57,938 nucleotides of DNA from an uncultured Flavobacteriales bacterium (GTDB lineage: Bacteria > Bacteroidota > Bacteroidia > Flavobacteriales > Weeksellaceae), in assembly GCA_937973555.1 (NCBI GenBank), contig CALJKL010000066.1, forward strand, positions 1-57,938, read 5' to 3'. A model generated the notes under the pieces. It saw only the letters and a program-made list of their open reading frames with translations. It had not been told where the DNA came from and made no database searches. Both the position numbers and the translations under genes were made by a program. Within the stretch, counting starts at the first letter, position 1. Every line of letters begins with the position of its first letter. Shown here piece after piece: positions 51,188-57,938 of this stretch.

Positions 51188-52744
51188 ATGAAGAAAGAAT
51201 TATTAATCTCTTATGAAGAAGATGCTTCTAAAATTGCCCTTATTGAAGACGGAAGATTATTCGAGTTACACGAAATTGAACAAAAAACCGATTTTGTGGT
51301 TGGTGATATTTTCGTGGGAAAAATTAAAAAACTCGCCCCTAATCTTAATGCCGCTTTCGTAAACATCGGATACGAGAAAGATGCTTTTTTGCATTATCAA
51401 GATCTCGGCCCGCAGTATTTTACGTATCGCAAATTTTTAAAAGACACGGTTTCCAAGAAACAACAGTCTTCTTCATTAAAAAACTTCCAAATACAGCCAG
51501 AAACAGACAAACATGGCACGGTAGACAAAGTGCTGGCAGCTGGCGACGAAGTTTTATTACAAATTACCAAGGAACCTATTTCCACAAAAGGACCAAGGAT
51601 CTCTACCCAGATATCGCTTACCGGTAGATTTCTCGTACTGATCCCTTTTGACAATAAGGTTTCTGTTTCGAAAAAAATTAAAAGTGCCGAAGACAAAGCA
51701 AGGCTCAAAACTTTAATAGAAAGCATAAGGCCCGAAGGTTTCGGCGTAATCATCAGAACGGTAGCAGAAGGAAAAAAAGTAGCAGAACTCCATAATGACA
51801 TGAACCAATTGGTTGAAAAATGGAACGTTTGCTTCAAAAACATTCAGAAAAATAAAGTCCCTTCTAAAGTTCTGAGCGAAGAAGACAAGGCTTCGGCCAT
51901 TTTAAGAGACAATTTCAACCAAGATTTCGTTTCCATCATTTGTGACAATGAACAGATGGTAAACGATATGAAAAACTACTTGGAAGTCATTGCCCCAGAA
52001 AGAAAAAACATTGTTCAGTTTTATGATTCCCACATTCCGTTACTGGAATATTACAATGTAGAAAAACAACTGAAACAATCTTTCGGGAAACACGTCAACA
52101 TCCCAAGTTCTAAAGGTGCTTACCTGGTGGTAGAACACACAGAAGCCCTGCACGTAGTAGACGTAAACTCGGGGACCAACATTACTTCTACGGCTGCCAA
52201 CAAAGAGCATGCTCTTAATGTAAACAAAATGGCCGCCACGGAAATTGCGAGACAACTGAGACTGCGAGACATGGGAGGCATCATTGTGGTGGATTTCATA
52301 GACATGACGAATCCCGACCACAGGAAAGACCTCTTCGAGCATCTACGCGAAGAGATGAAACGCGATAAAGCAAAACATAAGATTCTTCCGCCAAGTAAGT
52401 TTGGTCTTATACAGATCACCAGACAGCGCGTAAGGCCAGAAAAACAGATAGAGACCAAAGAAGAAAACCCGAATAAAGACGGCGAAATCTTGGCTCCTAT
52501 TTTTGTGGTAGAACGCATGGAAGAACACCTGAAAGGGTTTCTGACCAAAAATAAGGGCAAAATTATTTTACATACACATCCGTTTGTAGAAGCATATCTT
52601 ACCAAGGGACTCATGAGCCAGCAAATGAAATGGTTCTTGAAATACAAAAAATGGGTTACCATTATCCCAAGAGATTCTTTTAAGTATTTGGAATTTAAAA
52701 TCTACAATGCCCAAAAAGAAGAACTGATGAGCTACTCCAATTAA
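51188..52744 (+). CDS. rng: Ribonuclease E/G family protein
   Basis: The 518-residue endoribonuclease has an S1 domain near the start (GDIFVGKIKKLAPNLNAAFVNIGYEKDAFLHYQDL) and the catalytic region VVDVNSGTNIT, then GGIIVVDFIDM (active-site Asp residues), DRAKHK-like helix and ILPPSKFGLIQITRQRVRPE. It cuts single-stranded AU-rich RNA in rRNA processing and mRNA decay. The length is that of RNase G; the long disordered RNase E tail is absent. It follows HU and the small basic gene. Confidence 0.95.
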   Translation: MKKELLISYEEDASKIALIEDGRLFELHEIEQKTDFVVGDIFVGKIKKLAPNLNAAFVNIGYEKDAFLHYQDLGPQYFTYRKFLKDTVSKKQQSSSLKNFQIQPETDKHGTVDKVLAAGDEVLLQITKEPISTKGPRISTQISLTGRFLVLIPFDNKVSVSKKIKSAEDKARLKTLIESIRPEGFGVIIRTVAEGKKVAELHNDMNQLVEKWNVCFKNIQKNKVPSKVLSEEDKASAILRDNFNQDFVSIICDNEQMVNDMKNYLEVIAPERKNIVQFYDSHIPLLEYYNVEKQLKQSFGKHVNIPSSKGAYLVVEHTEALHVVDVNSGTNITSTAANKEHALNVNKMAATEIARQLRLRDMGGIIVVDFIDMTNPDHRKDLFEHLREEMKRDKAKHKILPPSKFGLIQITRQRVRPEKQIETKEENPNKDGEILAPIFVVERMEEHLKGFLTKNKGKIILHTHPFVEAYLTKGLMSQQMKWFLKYKKWVTIIPRDSFKYLEFKIYNAQKEELMSYSN

Positions 52745-52768
52745 TTCAAAATGGAGAATTGAAAATTA

Positions 52769-52797
52769 AACCGTTGCAGGAGTGCAGCGGTTTTTTT
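52769..52797 (+). terminator. rng terminator
   Basis: AACCGTTGCA, GGAG loop, TGCAGCGGTT (one G-U) then seven Ts, 25 bases after the rng stop. Confidence 0.8.
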
Positions 52798-52814
52798 ATC
52801 CATGAAATTTTCCC

Positions 52815-52822
52815 TATTTTTG
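52815..52822 (+). promoter_or_regulatory. -7 box of NUDIX gene, leaderless spacing
   Basis: TATTTTTG fits TAnnTTTG and ends 4 bases before ATG 52827, predicting a leaderless transcript. Confidence 0.5.
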
Positions 52823-52826
52823 AGAG

Positions 52827-53456
52827 ATGCAAATTTCTTCAGAAATATTGATACAGCAACTGCAAGAGGCAGAATTAGGAGGCTTTGAGGCGCAAAAAAT
52901 CTATGCTCCACCTTACCGTTCATTGCTAACAGAAGAAGAGATAATGGCCAAAAAGCCAAAGTATGCGGCTGTAAACATTATGCTCTATCCTAAAGAAGGA
53001 ATATGGCATTTCCCCCTCATCCACAGAACGCATAATGAAAGAGACCGCCATTCTGGGCAGATTTCTTTGCCGGGAGGCAAAAAAGACAACACTGATGCTG
53101 ATTTTCTAGAAACCGCTCTCAGAGAGACATGGGAAGAAATAGGCGTTCATTTTTCAGAAATGAAAATACTGAAAGAACTTTCCCCTATCTATATTCCGCC
53201 AAGCAATTTTTTTGTGTATGCCTTTCTCACATTTGCAGAGACTACACCACAATTTAGCTTTCAGGAAGGCGAAGTACAAGAAATATTGGAAGTTCCTGTT
53301 TCCTTAATCAAGGAATTGCCCAATCCACCCCATACAATGGAGTTACCTAAAACAGATGGCTACAAGGTCCCTTATATTGATTTTAAGGACCATAAAATAT
53401 GGGGAGCCACCTCAATGATTTTAAGTGAACTGAATTTCTTGTTAAAAAATGTTTAA
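52827..53456 (+). CDS. NUDIX hydrolase, CoA pyrophosphatase type
   Basis: The 209-residue protein has a NUDIX domain with LIHRTHNERDRHSGQISLPGGKKD followed by ALRETWEEIGV; the LxxR...GQISLPGG segment is typical of the CoA-pyrophosphatase (NudL/UPF0035) subgroup. It would hydrolyse CoA or related diphosphates with Mg2+. No signal is present. A -7 box ends 4 bases before the start, so the transcript may be leaderless. Confidence 0.9.
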   Translation: MQISSEILIQQLQEAELGGFEAQKIYAPPYRSLLTEEEIMAKKPKYAAVNIMLYPKEGIWHFPLIHRTHNERDRHSGQISLPGGKKDNTDADFLETALRETWEEIGVHFSEMKILKELSPIYIPPSNFFVYAFLTFAETTPQFSFQEGEVQEILEVPVSLIKELPNPPHTMELPKTDGYKVPYIDFKDHKIWGATSMILSELNFLLKNV

Positions 53457-53547
53457 ATTTGCATACTGCTTTTTTTGATTTATTTACAGAAAGTTAAAGA
53501 AGGCGTAACATTTGTGTTTAATCAATAACGGCTAAGGCTGAAAGAAA

Positions 53548-54357
53548 ATGGCGAAGAAAAGCATTTTTACAGATTCATTTGGAAATATATACATTCTGAA
53601 AAGACTGATTATTTTCATTTTGGGAATGATTTCTTACAGAAGGTTCAATGGATTCAACAAACTGAAAATCTCAGGCACCGAAAATTTGGTGAACCTGCCC
53701 AAAACCAATGTCCTTTTTGTATCTAACCATCAGACGTATTTTGCTGATGTAGCTGCCATGTATCATGTGTTCTGCGCCGTTAACAATGGATATCTTAATA
53801 CCATTAAAAACCCGGTTTATCTGCTGAATCCTAAAGTAGATTTCTACTATGTAGCTGCAGAAGAAACCATGAACAAAGGGATTTTGGCAAGAATCTTTAA
53901 ACTGGCAGGCGCCGTTACTGTGAAAAGAACCTGGCGTGCCGAAGGTAAAAATGTAAACAGGATGGTAGACCTTAGAGAGGTAGAAAACATCATGAAGGCG
54001 CTGGATAGCGGTTGGGTGGTTTCCTTTCCTCAAGGCACCACTTCCGCATTTGCACAAGGCAGAAAAGGAACTGCAAAACTCATTCAGCAACAACGCTCTA
54101 TCGTTATCCCCATCAAAATAAATGGCTTTAGAAGAGCTTTTGATAAAAAAGGGTTAAGAGTAAAGGTAACGGGGGTAGAACCTACCATGCAGTTTAAGTC
54201 AGCTTTGGACATCGATTATGATAATGAAAAGGCAGACGAGATTTTAAACAAAATCATGCATGCCATAGAGCAAACTCCTGAACACAATGTCCTTCACGAA
54301 TACGAAAAGGAATACCAGGAACGCAAAAAACAACAAACAAAAGAAGGAAACGAATAA
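53548..54357 (+). CDS. plsC: PlsC-like 1-acylglycerol-phosphate acyltransferase, variant motifs
   Basis: The 269-residue protein has one membrane segment near residues 13-31 and an acyltransferase domain with VSNHQTYFADVAAM and VVSFPQGTTSAFAQGR. The usual PlsC motifs are NHx4D and FPEGTRS; here the Asp is one residue farther (Hx5D) and PEGTR reads PQGTT. This is probably an O-acyltransferase of membrane lipids, but the acceptor could be an amino lipid rather than a glycerophosphate. It ends with a Lys/Glu-rich tail. Confidence 0.8.
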   Translation: MAKKSIFTDSFGNIYILKRLIIFILGMISYRRFNGFNKLKISGTENLVNLPKTNVLFVSNHQTYFADVAAMYHVFCAVNNGYLNTIKNPVYLLNPKVDFYYVAAEETMNKGILARIFKLAGAVTVKRTWRAEGKNVNRMVDLREVENIMKALDSGWVVSFPQGTTSAFAQGRKGTAKLIQQQRSIVIPIKINGFRRAFDKKGLRVKVTGVEPTMQFKSALDIDYDNEKADEILNKIMHAIEQTPEHNVLHEYEKEYQERKKQQTKEGNE

Positions 54358-54361
54358 GATT

Positions 54362-54454
54362 TGAGATTTTGGATTTTAGATTTTTAACTTCTGACTTTGT
54401 ATTTTGTACTTTTCATTTTTTACTTTGTACTTTTAACTTCTGACTTCGTACTTT
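54362..54454 (+). repeat. AT-rich imperfect direct repeats before mpl
   Basis: TTTTAACTTCTGACTT occurs at 54382-54397 and again at 54431-54446, with TACTTTTn-type units (GTACTTTT) between and after them. This looks like the low-complexity intergenic repeats seen in flavobacteria. No gene, terminator or -7 box is visible in it. Confidence 0.8.
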
Positions 54455-54460
54455 TACCTT

Positions 54461-55798
54461 ATGAACATTCATTTCATCGCTATAGGTGGTGCCGCCATGC
54501 ACAATCTTGCTATTGCACTCAAAAATAAGGGACACCACATCAGCGGGTCTGATGATGCAATTTTCGAGCCCTCCTTATCCAAACTAAAGCAGCATAACAT
54601 TTTACCGGATCAAATGGGTTGGTTTCCTGAAAAAATAAATTCCAATACAGATGCTGTCATTTTGGGAATGCATGCCAAAAAAGACAATCCTGAACTCCTG
54701 AAAGCCCAGGAATTAGGTCTCAAAATATATTCTTACCCAGAATTTCTTTATGAACAGTGCCAGGATAAAACAAGAGTAGTGATTGCCGGTTCTCATGGCA
54801 AAACTACTATTACATCTATGGTTTTGCATGTTTTGAATTTCCACCACATAGTTACAGATTTTATGGTAGGAGCACCTTTGGAAGGTTTCAATTGCATGGT
54901 AAATCTTTCTGATGAGAGTGACTTTATGCTTTTGGAAGGAGACGAATACCTTTCTTCCCCAGTCGACCCTCAACCAAAATTTTTGCATTACAAACCTAAT
55001 ATCGCTTTAATTTCGGGAATTGCTTGGGATCATATCAATGTTTTTAAAACCTTTGAGGAATACCTTTCCGCTTTCAGAAATTTCATTAAAAACATTACTT
55101 CAGGAGGCATTTTGGTCTATAACGAGGAAGACGAAAATGTGGTAAAACTAGTAAATGAGGCCGAAAACTACTTTAGAAAAATGCCTTACAAGACGCCTTC
55201 TTATGAAGTAAAAAATGAAAAAACCACTATAGAAACAGAAATGGGACCCGTTCCATTGAAAATTTTTGGGAGACACAATCTGCAAAATATTGAAGGAGCC
55301 AGAATTATCTGTGCGCAAATGGGTATTTTGGAAGAAGACTTCTATGAAGCCATCATGAGTTTTGATGGTGCTTCAAAACGTCTGGAGAAAGTGCCTCGAA
55401 ATGACGGCGCCATTATTTACCGAGATTTTGCACATGCTCCAAGTAAGGTAAAGGCAAGTGCTGATGCTTTTGCGGAAAGATTTCCAAATAAAAAAAAGAC
55501 GGGTTTTCTGGAGCTTCACACCTACTCTAGCCTTAACCCTGAATTTTTGCCAAACTATAAAAACACATTAGAAAAATTAGATTCGGCAGTAGTTTTCTAT
55601 GATTTGGAAGCCCTGAAAATCAAAAATATGCAGCCAATCTCTTCAAAATTCATTCAAGAAAATTTTGCCAAAGAAAACTTATTGGTTTTCACCAATGCAG
55701 AAGATTTGAAAAATTATTGGCAAAGTATGCCTAAAACCGAAGGCGCCTATTTAATGATGAGCAGTGGCAATTTTGGAGGCATCGATTTCAAAGACTAA
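54461..55798 (+). CDS. mpl: UDP-MurNAc:L-Ala-gamma-D-Glu-mDAP ligase Mpl-like
   Basis: The 445-residue Mur ligase has an N-terminal Rossmann domain (HFIAIGGAAMHNLA, GSDDAIFEPSLSKL), the ATP-binding VIAGSHGKTTITSMV and the central-domain LLEGDEYLSSPVD. The C-terminal domain has KRLEKVPRNDGAIIYRDFAHAPSKV. The sequence after GSDD (IFEPSLS) resembles Mpl (VYPPMS) more than MurC. Mpl recycles the tripeptide of old peptidoglycan by linking it to UDP-MurNAc. It follows the plsC-like gene across a repeat-filled gap of about 100 bases. Confidence 0.88.
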   Translation: MNIHFIAIGGAAMHNLAIALKNKGHHISGSDDAIFEPSLSKLKQHNILPDQMGWFPEKINSNTDAVILGMHAKKDNPELLKAQELGLKIYSYPEFLYEQCQDKTRVVIAGSHGKTTITSMVLHVLNFHHIVTDFMVGAPLEGFNCMVNLSDESDFMLLEGDEYLSSPVDPQPKFLHYKPNIALISGIAWDHINVFKTFEEYLSAFRNFIKNITSGGILVYNEEDENVVKLVNEAENYFRKMPYKTPSYEVKNEKTTIETEMGPVPLKIFGRHNLQNIEGARIICAQMGILEEDFYEAIMSFDGASKRLEKVPRNDGAIIYRDFAHAPSKVKASADAFAERFPNKKKTGFLELHTYSSLNPEFLPNYKNTLEKLDSAVVFYDLEALKIKNMQPISSKFIQENFAKENLLVFTNAEDLKNYWQSMPKTEGAYLMMSSGNFGGIDFKD

Positions 55799-55906
55799 TC
55801 TTTTCTCTTTTTCAGAATCAGAAGATAAAATTTGATAAAAGTTTTACCTCAAAGATTTTTATATCAATTATTTTTATAATTTTATCAAACACTAAATCAA
55901 CTGAAT

Positions 55907-56335
55907 ATGAGAACTATAAAACACATTCTCGATCGAAAATCAAGAGAGTTAGCAACTATTGCGCCCGACAAAAAAGTTTTTGAAGCCCTTCAATTAATGG
56001 CAGACAAAAACATTGGCTCTGTAATTGTGATGAATGGCGATAGATATTTGGGCATACTTTCAGAAAGAAATTATGCCAGACAAATTGTACTTTTGGACAA
56101 AAGCTCTAAAGAAGTACTGGTAAAAGAAATCATGCGGACAGACCTACCGATGCTTTCAGAAAATGATTCCATTGAAAAATGTATGGAAACTATGTCACAG
56201 CTTAATGTAAGATACCTTCCAGTAGTAGAAAACGAAAAACTGATTGGGTTGATTTCTATAAAAGACATTCTAGATGAATTCTTGCTTCAACAGAAAGAAG
56301 TAATAGATAATCTTACCGACTATATTTCAAAATAA
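55907..56335 (+). CDS. CBS-domain protein
   Basis: The 142-residue protein consists of a CBS-domain pair: IAPDKKVFEALQLMADKNIGSVIVMNGDRYLGILSERNYARQ, then MRTDLPMLSENDSIEKCMETMSQLNVRYLPVVENEKLIGLISIKDIL. CBS pairs bind adenine nucleotides and usually sense energy or redox state. No effector domain is attached, so it is probably a stand-alone regulator. A hairpin terminator follows. Confidence 0.93.
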   Translation: MRTIKHILDRKSRELATIAPDKKVFEALQLMADKNIGSVIVMNGDRYLGILSERNYARQIVLLDKSSKEVLVKEIMRTDLPMLSENDSIEKCMETMSQLNVRYLPVVENEKLIGLISIKDILDEFLLQQKEVIDNLTDYISK

Positions 56336-56346
56336 AAAACGAAAAG

Positions 56347-56371
56347 CCTTCAGATTACTGAAGGTTTTTTT
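56347..56371 (+). terminator. Terminator of CBS gene
   Basis: CCTTCAG, ATTA loop, CTGAAGG and seven Ts, 11 bases past the stop. Confidence 0.8.
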
Positions 56372-56408
56372 ATTTAAAAATAAAAAACAAAAGAAATTAC
56401 TTATCTCC

Positions 56409-56443
56409 TAAAATTCACAAAAACGTGATAAAATTCACAAAAA
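56409..56443 (+). promoter_or_regulatory. CRP-like palindrome and direct repeats before acetyl-CoA transferase
   Basis: GTGA-TAAAAT-TCAC (56425-56438, in context CGTGA...TCACA) matches the CRP-type pattern TGTGA-N6-TCACA. It overlaps the second of two TAAAATTCACAAAAA repeats (56409-56423 and 56429-56443, start to start 20 bases). It lies about 55 bases before the -7 box at 56493. Binding by a Crp/Fnr-family protein is inferred. Confidence 0.5.
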
Positions 56444-56492
56444 AACAGACTCATATTGGGCAAATCTATTTTCCAAATTCTTTTTTAAGCCG

Positions 56493-56500
56493 TAACTTTG
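56493..56500 (+). promoter_or_regulatory. -7 box of acetyl-CoA transferase gene
   Basis: TAACTTTG fits TAnnTTTG, 41 bases before ATG 56542. Confidence 0.55.
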
Positions 56501-56541
56501 TGGTATCCTAAAGGATAGATTTATAACAAAAAACTTACATC

Positions 56542-57825
56542 ATGTATCATTATGTATCTGCTGAAGAAGCCCTCTCCCTAATCCAAAGCAACCAAAGAAT
56601 ATTCTTGCACGGAAGTGCCTGCACCCCCAATTATCTTATTTCTGAATTGGCCAAACAAGCCGGAAGATTAAGAAATGTGGAAGTGGTATCAATCACTTTA
56701 CAAGGCGATGTAGAAATTGCTAAACCAGAATATAAAGATAGTTTCTACATCAATTCTCTTTTTGTTTCGGCTCCAGTAAGAGAAGCGGTAAATAGTGACC
56801 GAGGAGATTTTGTGCCGGTTTTCTTGAGTGAAATTCCTATTCTATTCAAGAACAACATTCTTCCGCTAGATGTAGCTATTATTCAGGTTTCACCACCAGA
56901 CCAGCATGGATACTGTTCTTTGGGGACATCCATAGACGTTGCCAGAAGTGCCGTAGATACTGCAAAATATGTCATTGCACAGGTGAATCCGAAAATGCCA
57001 AGAACTTTGGGAGATTCTATGGTACATATAAGAAGAATTGATAAAATGGTATGGCATGAGTCTGAACTAATGACAATAAACTACGGTGCTAAGGTTTCTG
57101 ACGAAGAAAGAACCATCGGCAAATATATTGCCGAAATGATAGACGACAAATCTACTATCCAAATGGGCATTGGCACTATACCTGATGCAGTATTGAGTTC
57201 GCTTCACAATCACAAAGATTTGGGGGTACACACAGAAATGCTTTCTGATGGAGTGATAGACTTGGTGGCCAATGATGTCATCAACAACAAATATAAAGGA
57301 ACGCACCTCAACAAAACCATTACATCTTTCTGCTTTGGTACCAAAAAGCTGTATGACTTTATAGACAACAATCCATCTTTTGCCTTTATGGATATTGCCC
57401 ACGTAAACAATCCTTCTGTAATTAGAAAAAACAATAAATTGATAGCCATCAACTCCGCTATAGAGGTAGATCTTACCGGGCAGGTTTGTGCAGACTCCAT
57501 CGGCACGTATCAATACTCTGGTATTGGTGGCCAAATGGACTTTATCCGTGGAGCCGCACTTTCTGAAGGCGGTAAACCGATTATTGCCCTTACCTCTAGA
57601 ACTAAAAAGGGAATTCCGAGAATAGTACCTTACCTAAAAGAAGGTGCTGGTGTAGTAACCACAAGAGGACACATCCACTATGTTGTTACAGAATTTGGTG
57701 TAGCTTATTTGTATGGCAAAAACATGAGACAAAGAGCTCAGGCACTGATAGAAATTGCACATCCGGATGACCGAGAAATGCTGGATAAATTCTGCTTCGA
57801 AAGATTCAAAACGCATTACCAATAA
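56542..57825 (+). CDS. Acetyl-CoA hydrolase/transferase family protein
   Basis: The 427-residue protein belongs to the type-I CoA-transferase/hydrolase family: SPPDQHGYCSLGTSIDVARSAV, MGIGTIPDAVLSSL, HTEMLSDG with the probable catalytic Glu232, YQYSGIGGQMDFIRGA and TTRGHIHYVVTEFGVAYLYGKN. It probably moves CoA between acetate and another short acid, or hydrolyses acetyl-CoA. The acceptor is not predictable. A possible CRP-like site upstream hints at carbon-source control. Confidence 0.93.
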   Translation: MYHYVSAEEALSLIQSNQRIFLHGSACTPNYLISELAKQAGRLRNVEVVSITLQGDVEIAKPEYKDSFYINSLFVSAPVREAVNSDRGDFVPVFLSEIPILFKNNILPLDVAIIQVSPPDQHGYCSLGTSIDVARSAVDTAKYVIAQVNPKMPRTLGDSMVHIRRIDKMVWHESELMTINYGAKVSDEERTIGKYIAEMIDDKSTIQMGIGTIPDAVLSSLHNHKDLGVHTEMLSDGVIDLVANDVINNKYKGTHLNKTITSFCFGTKKLYDFIDNNPSFAFMDIAHVNNPSVIRKNNKLIAINSAIEVDLTGQVCADSIGTYQYSGIGGQMDFIRGAALSEGGKPIIALTSRTKKGIPRIVPYLKEGAGVVTTRGHIHYVVTEFGVAYLYGKNMRQRAQALIEIAHPDDREMLDKFCFERFKTHYQ

Positions 57826-57834
57826 TTTTTTTTT

Positions 57835-57864
57835 AATCCTGAAACTAAGTTTCAGGATTTTTTT
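57835..57864 (+). terminator. Terminator of acetyl-CoA transferase gene
   Basis: AATCCTGAAA, CTAAG loop, TTTCAGGATT then a T-run. The remaining bases to 57938 are AT-rich and hold nothing I recognise. Confidence 0.8.
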
Positions 57865-57938
57865 GTTGTGAAAAAATTAATTATGCATAAAATTCAATAA
57901 GATTAATAATATAATTTTCTTTAAAACATTTATTTTAT

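Noticed and set aside
51397..52662. Long open frames on the strand opposite rng, pnp, recG and others
   Set aside because: They lack a promoter, start context and recognisable domains and follow the codon pattern of the real gene on the other strand.
54461..55798. MurC instead of Mpl
   Set aside because: The sequence after GSDD (IFEPSLS) and the C-terminal FAHAPSKV region look closer to Mpl; MurC is also usually in the dcw cluster, which is not here.
1..57938. Search for CRISPR arrays, IS elements, prophage or a defence island
   Set aside because: I saw no regularly spaced repeats, transposase, integrase or phage gene; the content is core metabolism, envelope and repair.

Overview
The window is about 57.9 kb of AT-rich chromosome from a member of the Bacteroidota, most likely a Flavobacteriia/Weeksellaceae species (Chryseobacterium- or Cloacibacterium-like; genus is inference). 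Support comes from the gldK-gldL-gldM-gldN cluster, gldD and porZ of the type IX secretion/gliding machinery, DUF4270 and DUF4382 lipoproteins, the Bacteroidota -7 promoter element TAnnTTTG upstream of many genes, and the near absence of Shine-Dalgarno sites. It is mostly core genome. I see no insertion sequence, prophage, integrase, CRISPR array or rRNA operon. No gene-free stretch reaches 300 bases.

Layout. 1-50 is Illumina adapter, so the window starts at a contig end that cuts off gldN. 51-4034 is gldN(partial)-gldM-gldL-gldK. 4143-8352 carries glmS, a DUF4270 lipoprotein and a half-length GT5 protein, divergent from panC (8464). 9389-12016 has tRNA-Lys, aroK, an S4 protein, a lipoprotein and recO. 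12016-15958 has porZ and a 5'-nucleotidase split over two genes. 16108-19626 holds dapA, a GNAT enzyme and recG. 19700-25307 has a cysteine-free thioredoxin-like protein and three tandem POT transporters. 25502-29776 has a DUF6496 protein, a DPP IV-like peptidase and an unusual alpha-glucan phosphorylase. 29967-38675 holds mtaB, pnp, rpsO, a GAF-type Met-sulfoxide reductase, a conserved 477-aa unknown, an MBL hydrolase and tRNA-Leu. 38742-42210 has a DUF4382 lipoprotein divergent from YceI-porin-YceI, the porin being frameshifted. 42225-50585 runs queG, rhodanese, NMO, two PPIases, a PfkB kinase, gldD and mutY. 50666-57825 runs HU, a 29-aa basic protein, rng, NUDIX, plsC-like, mpl, CBS and an acetyl-CoA transferase.

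Shared themes are envelope biogenesis (T9SS, periplasmic PPIases, glmS, mpl, dapA, porin), peptide use (a DPP IV-like peptidase near three peptide permeases), and RNA/ribosome function (pnp, rpsO, rng, mtaB, queG, the small basic protein). I found no clear new defence or mobile system. The best leads are enzymes of known fold that have lost hallmark residues (the GT5-like protein, the phosphorylase, the thioredoxin-like protein, the PlsC-like protein), the porin frameshift in an A-run, two apparently leaderless genes, a promoter box inside a terminator hairpin, and a CRP-like palindrome before the last gene.
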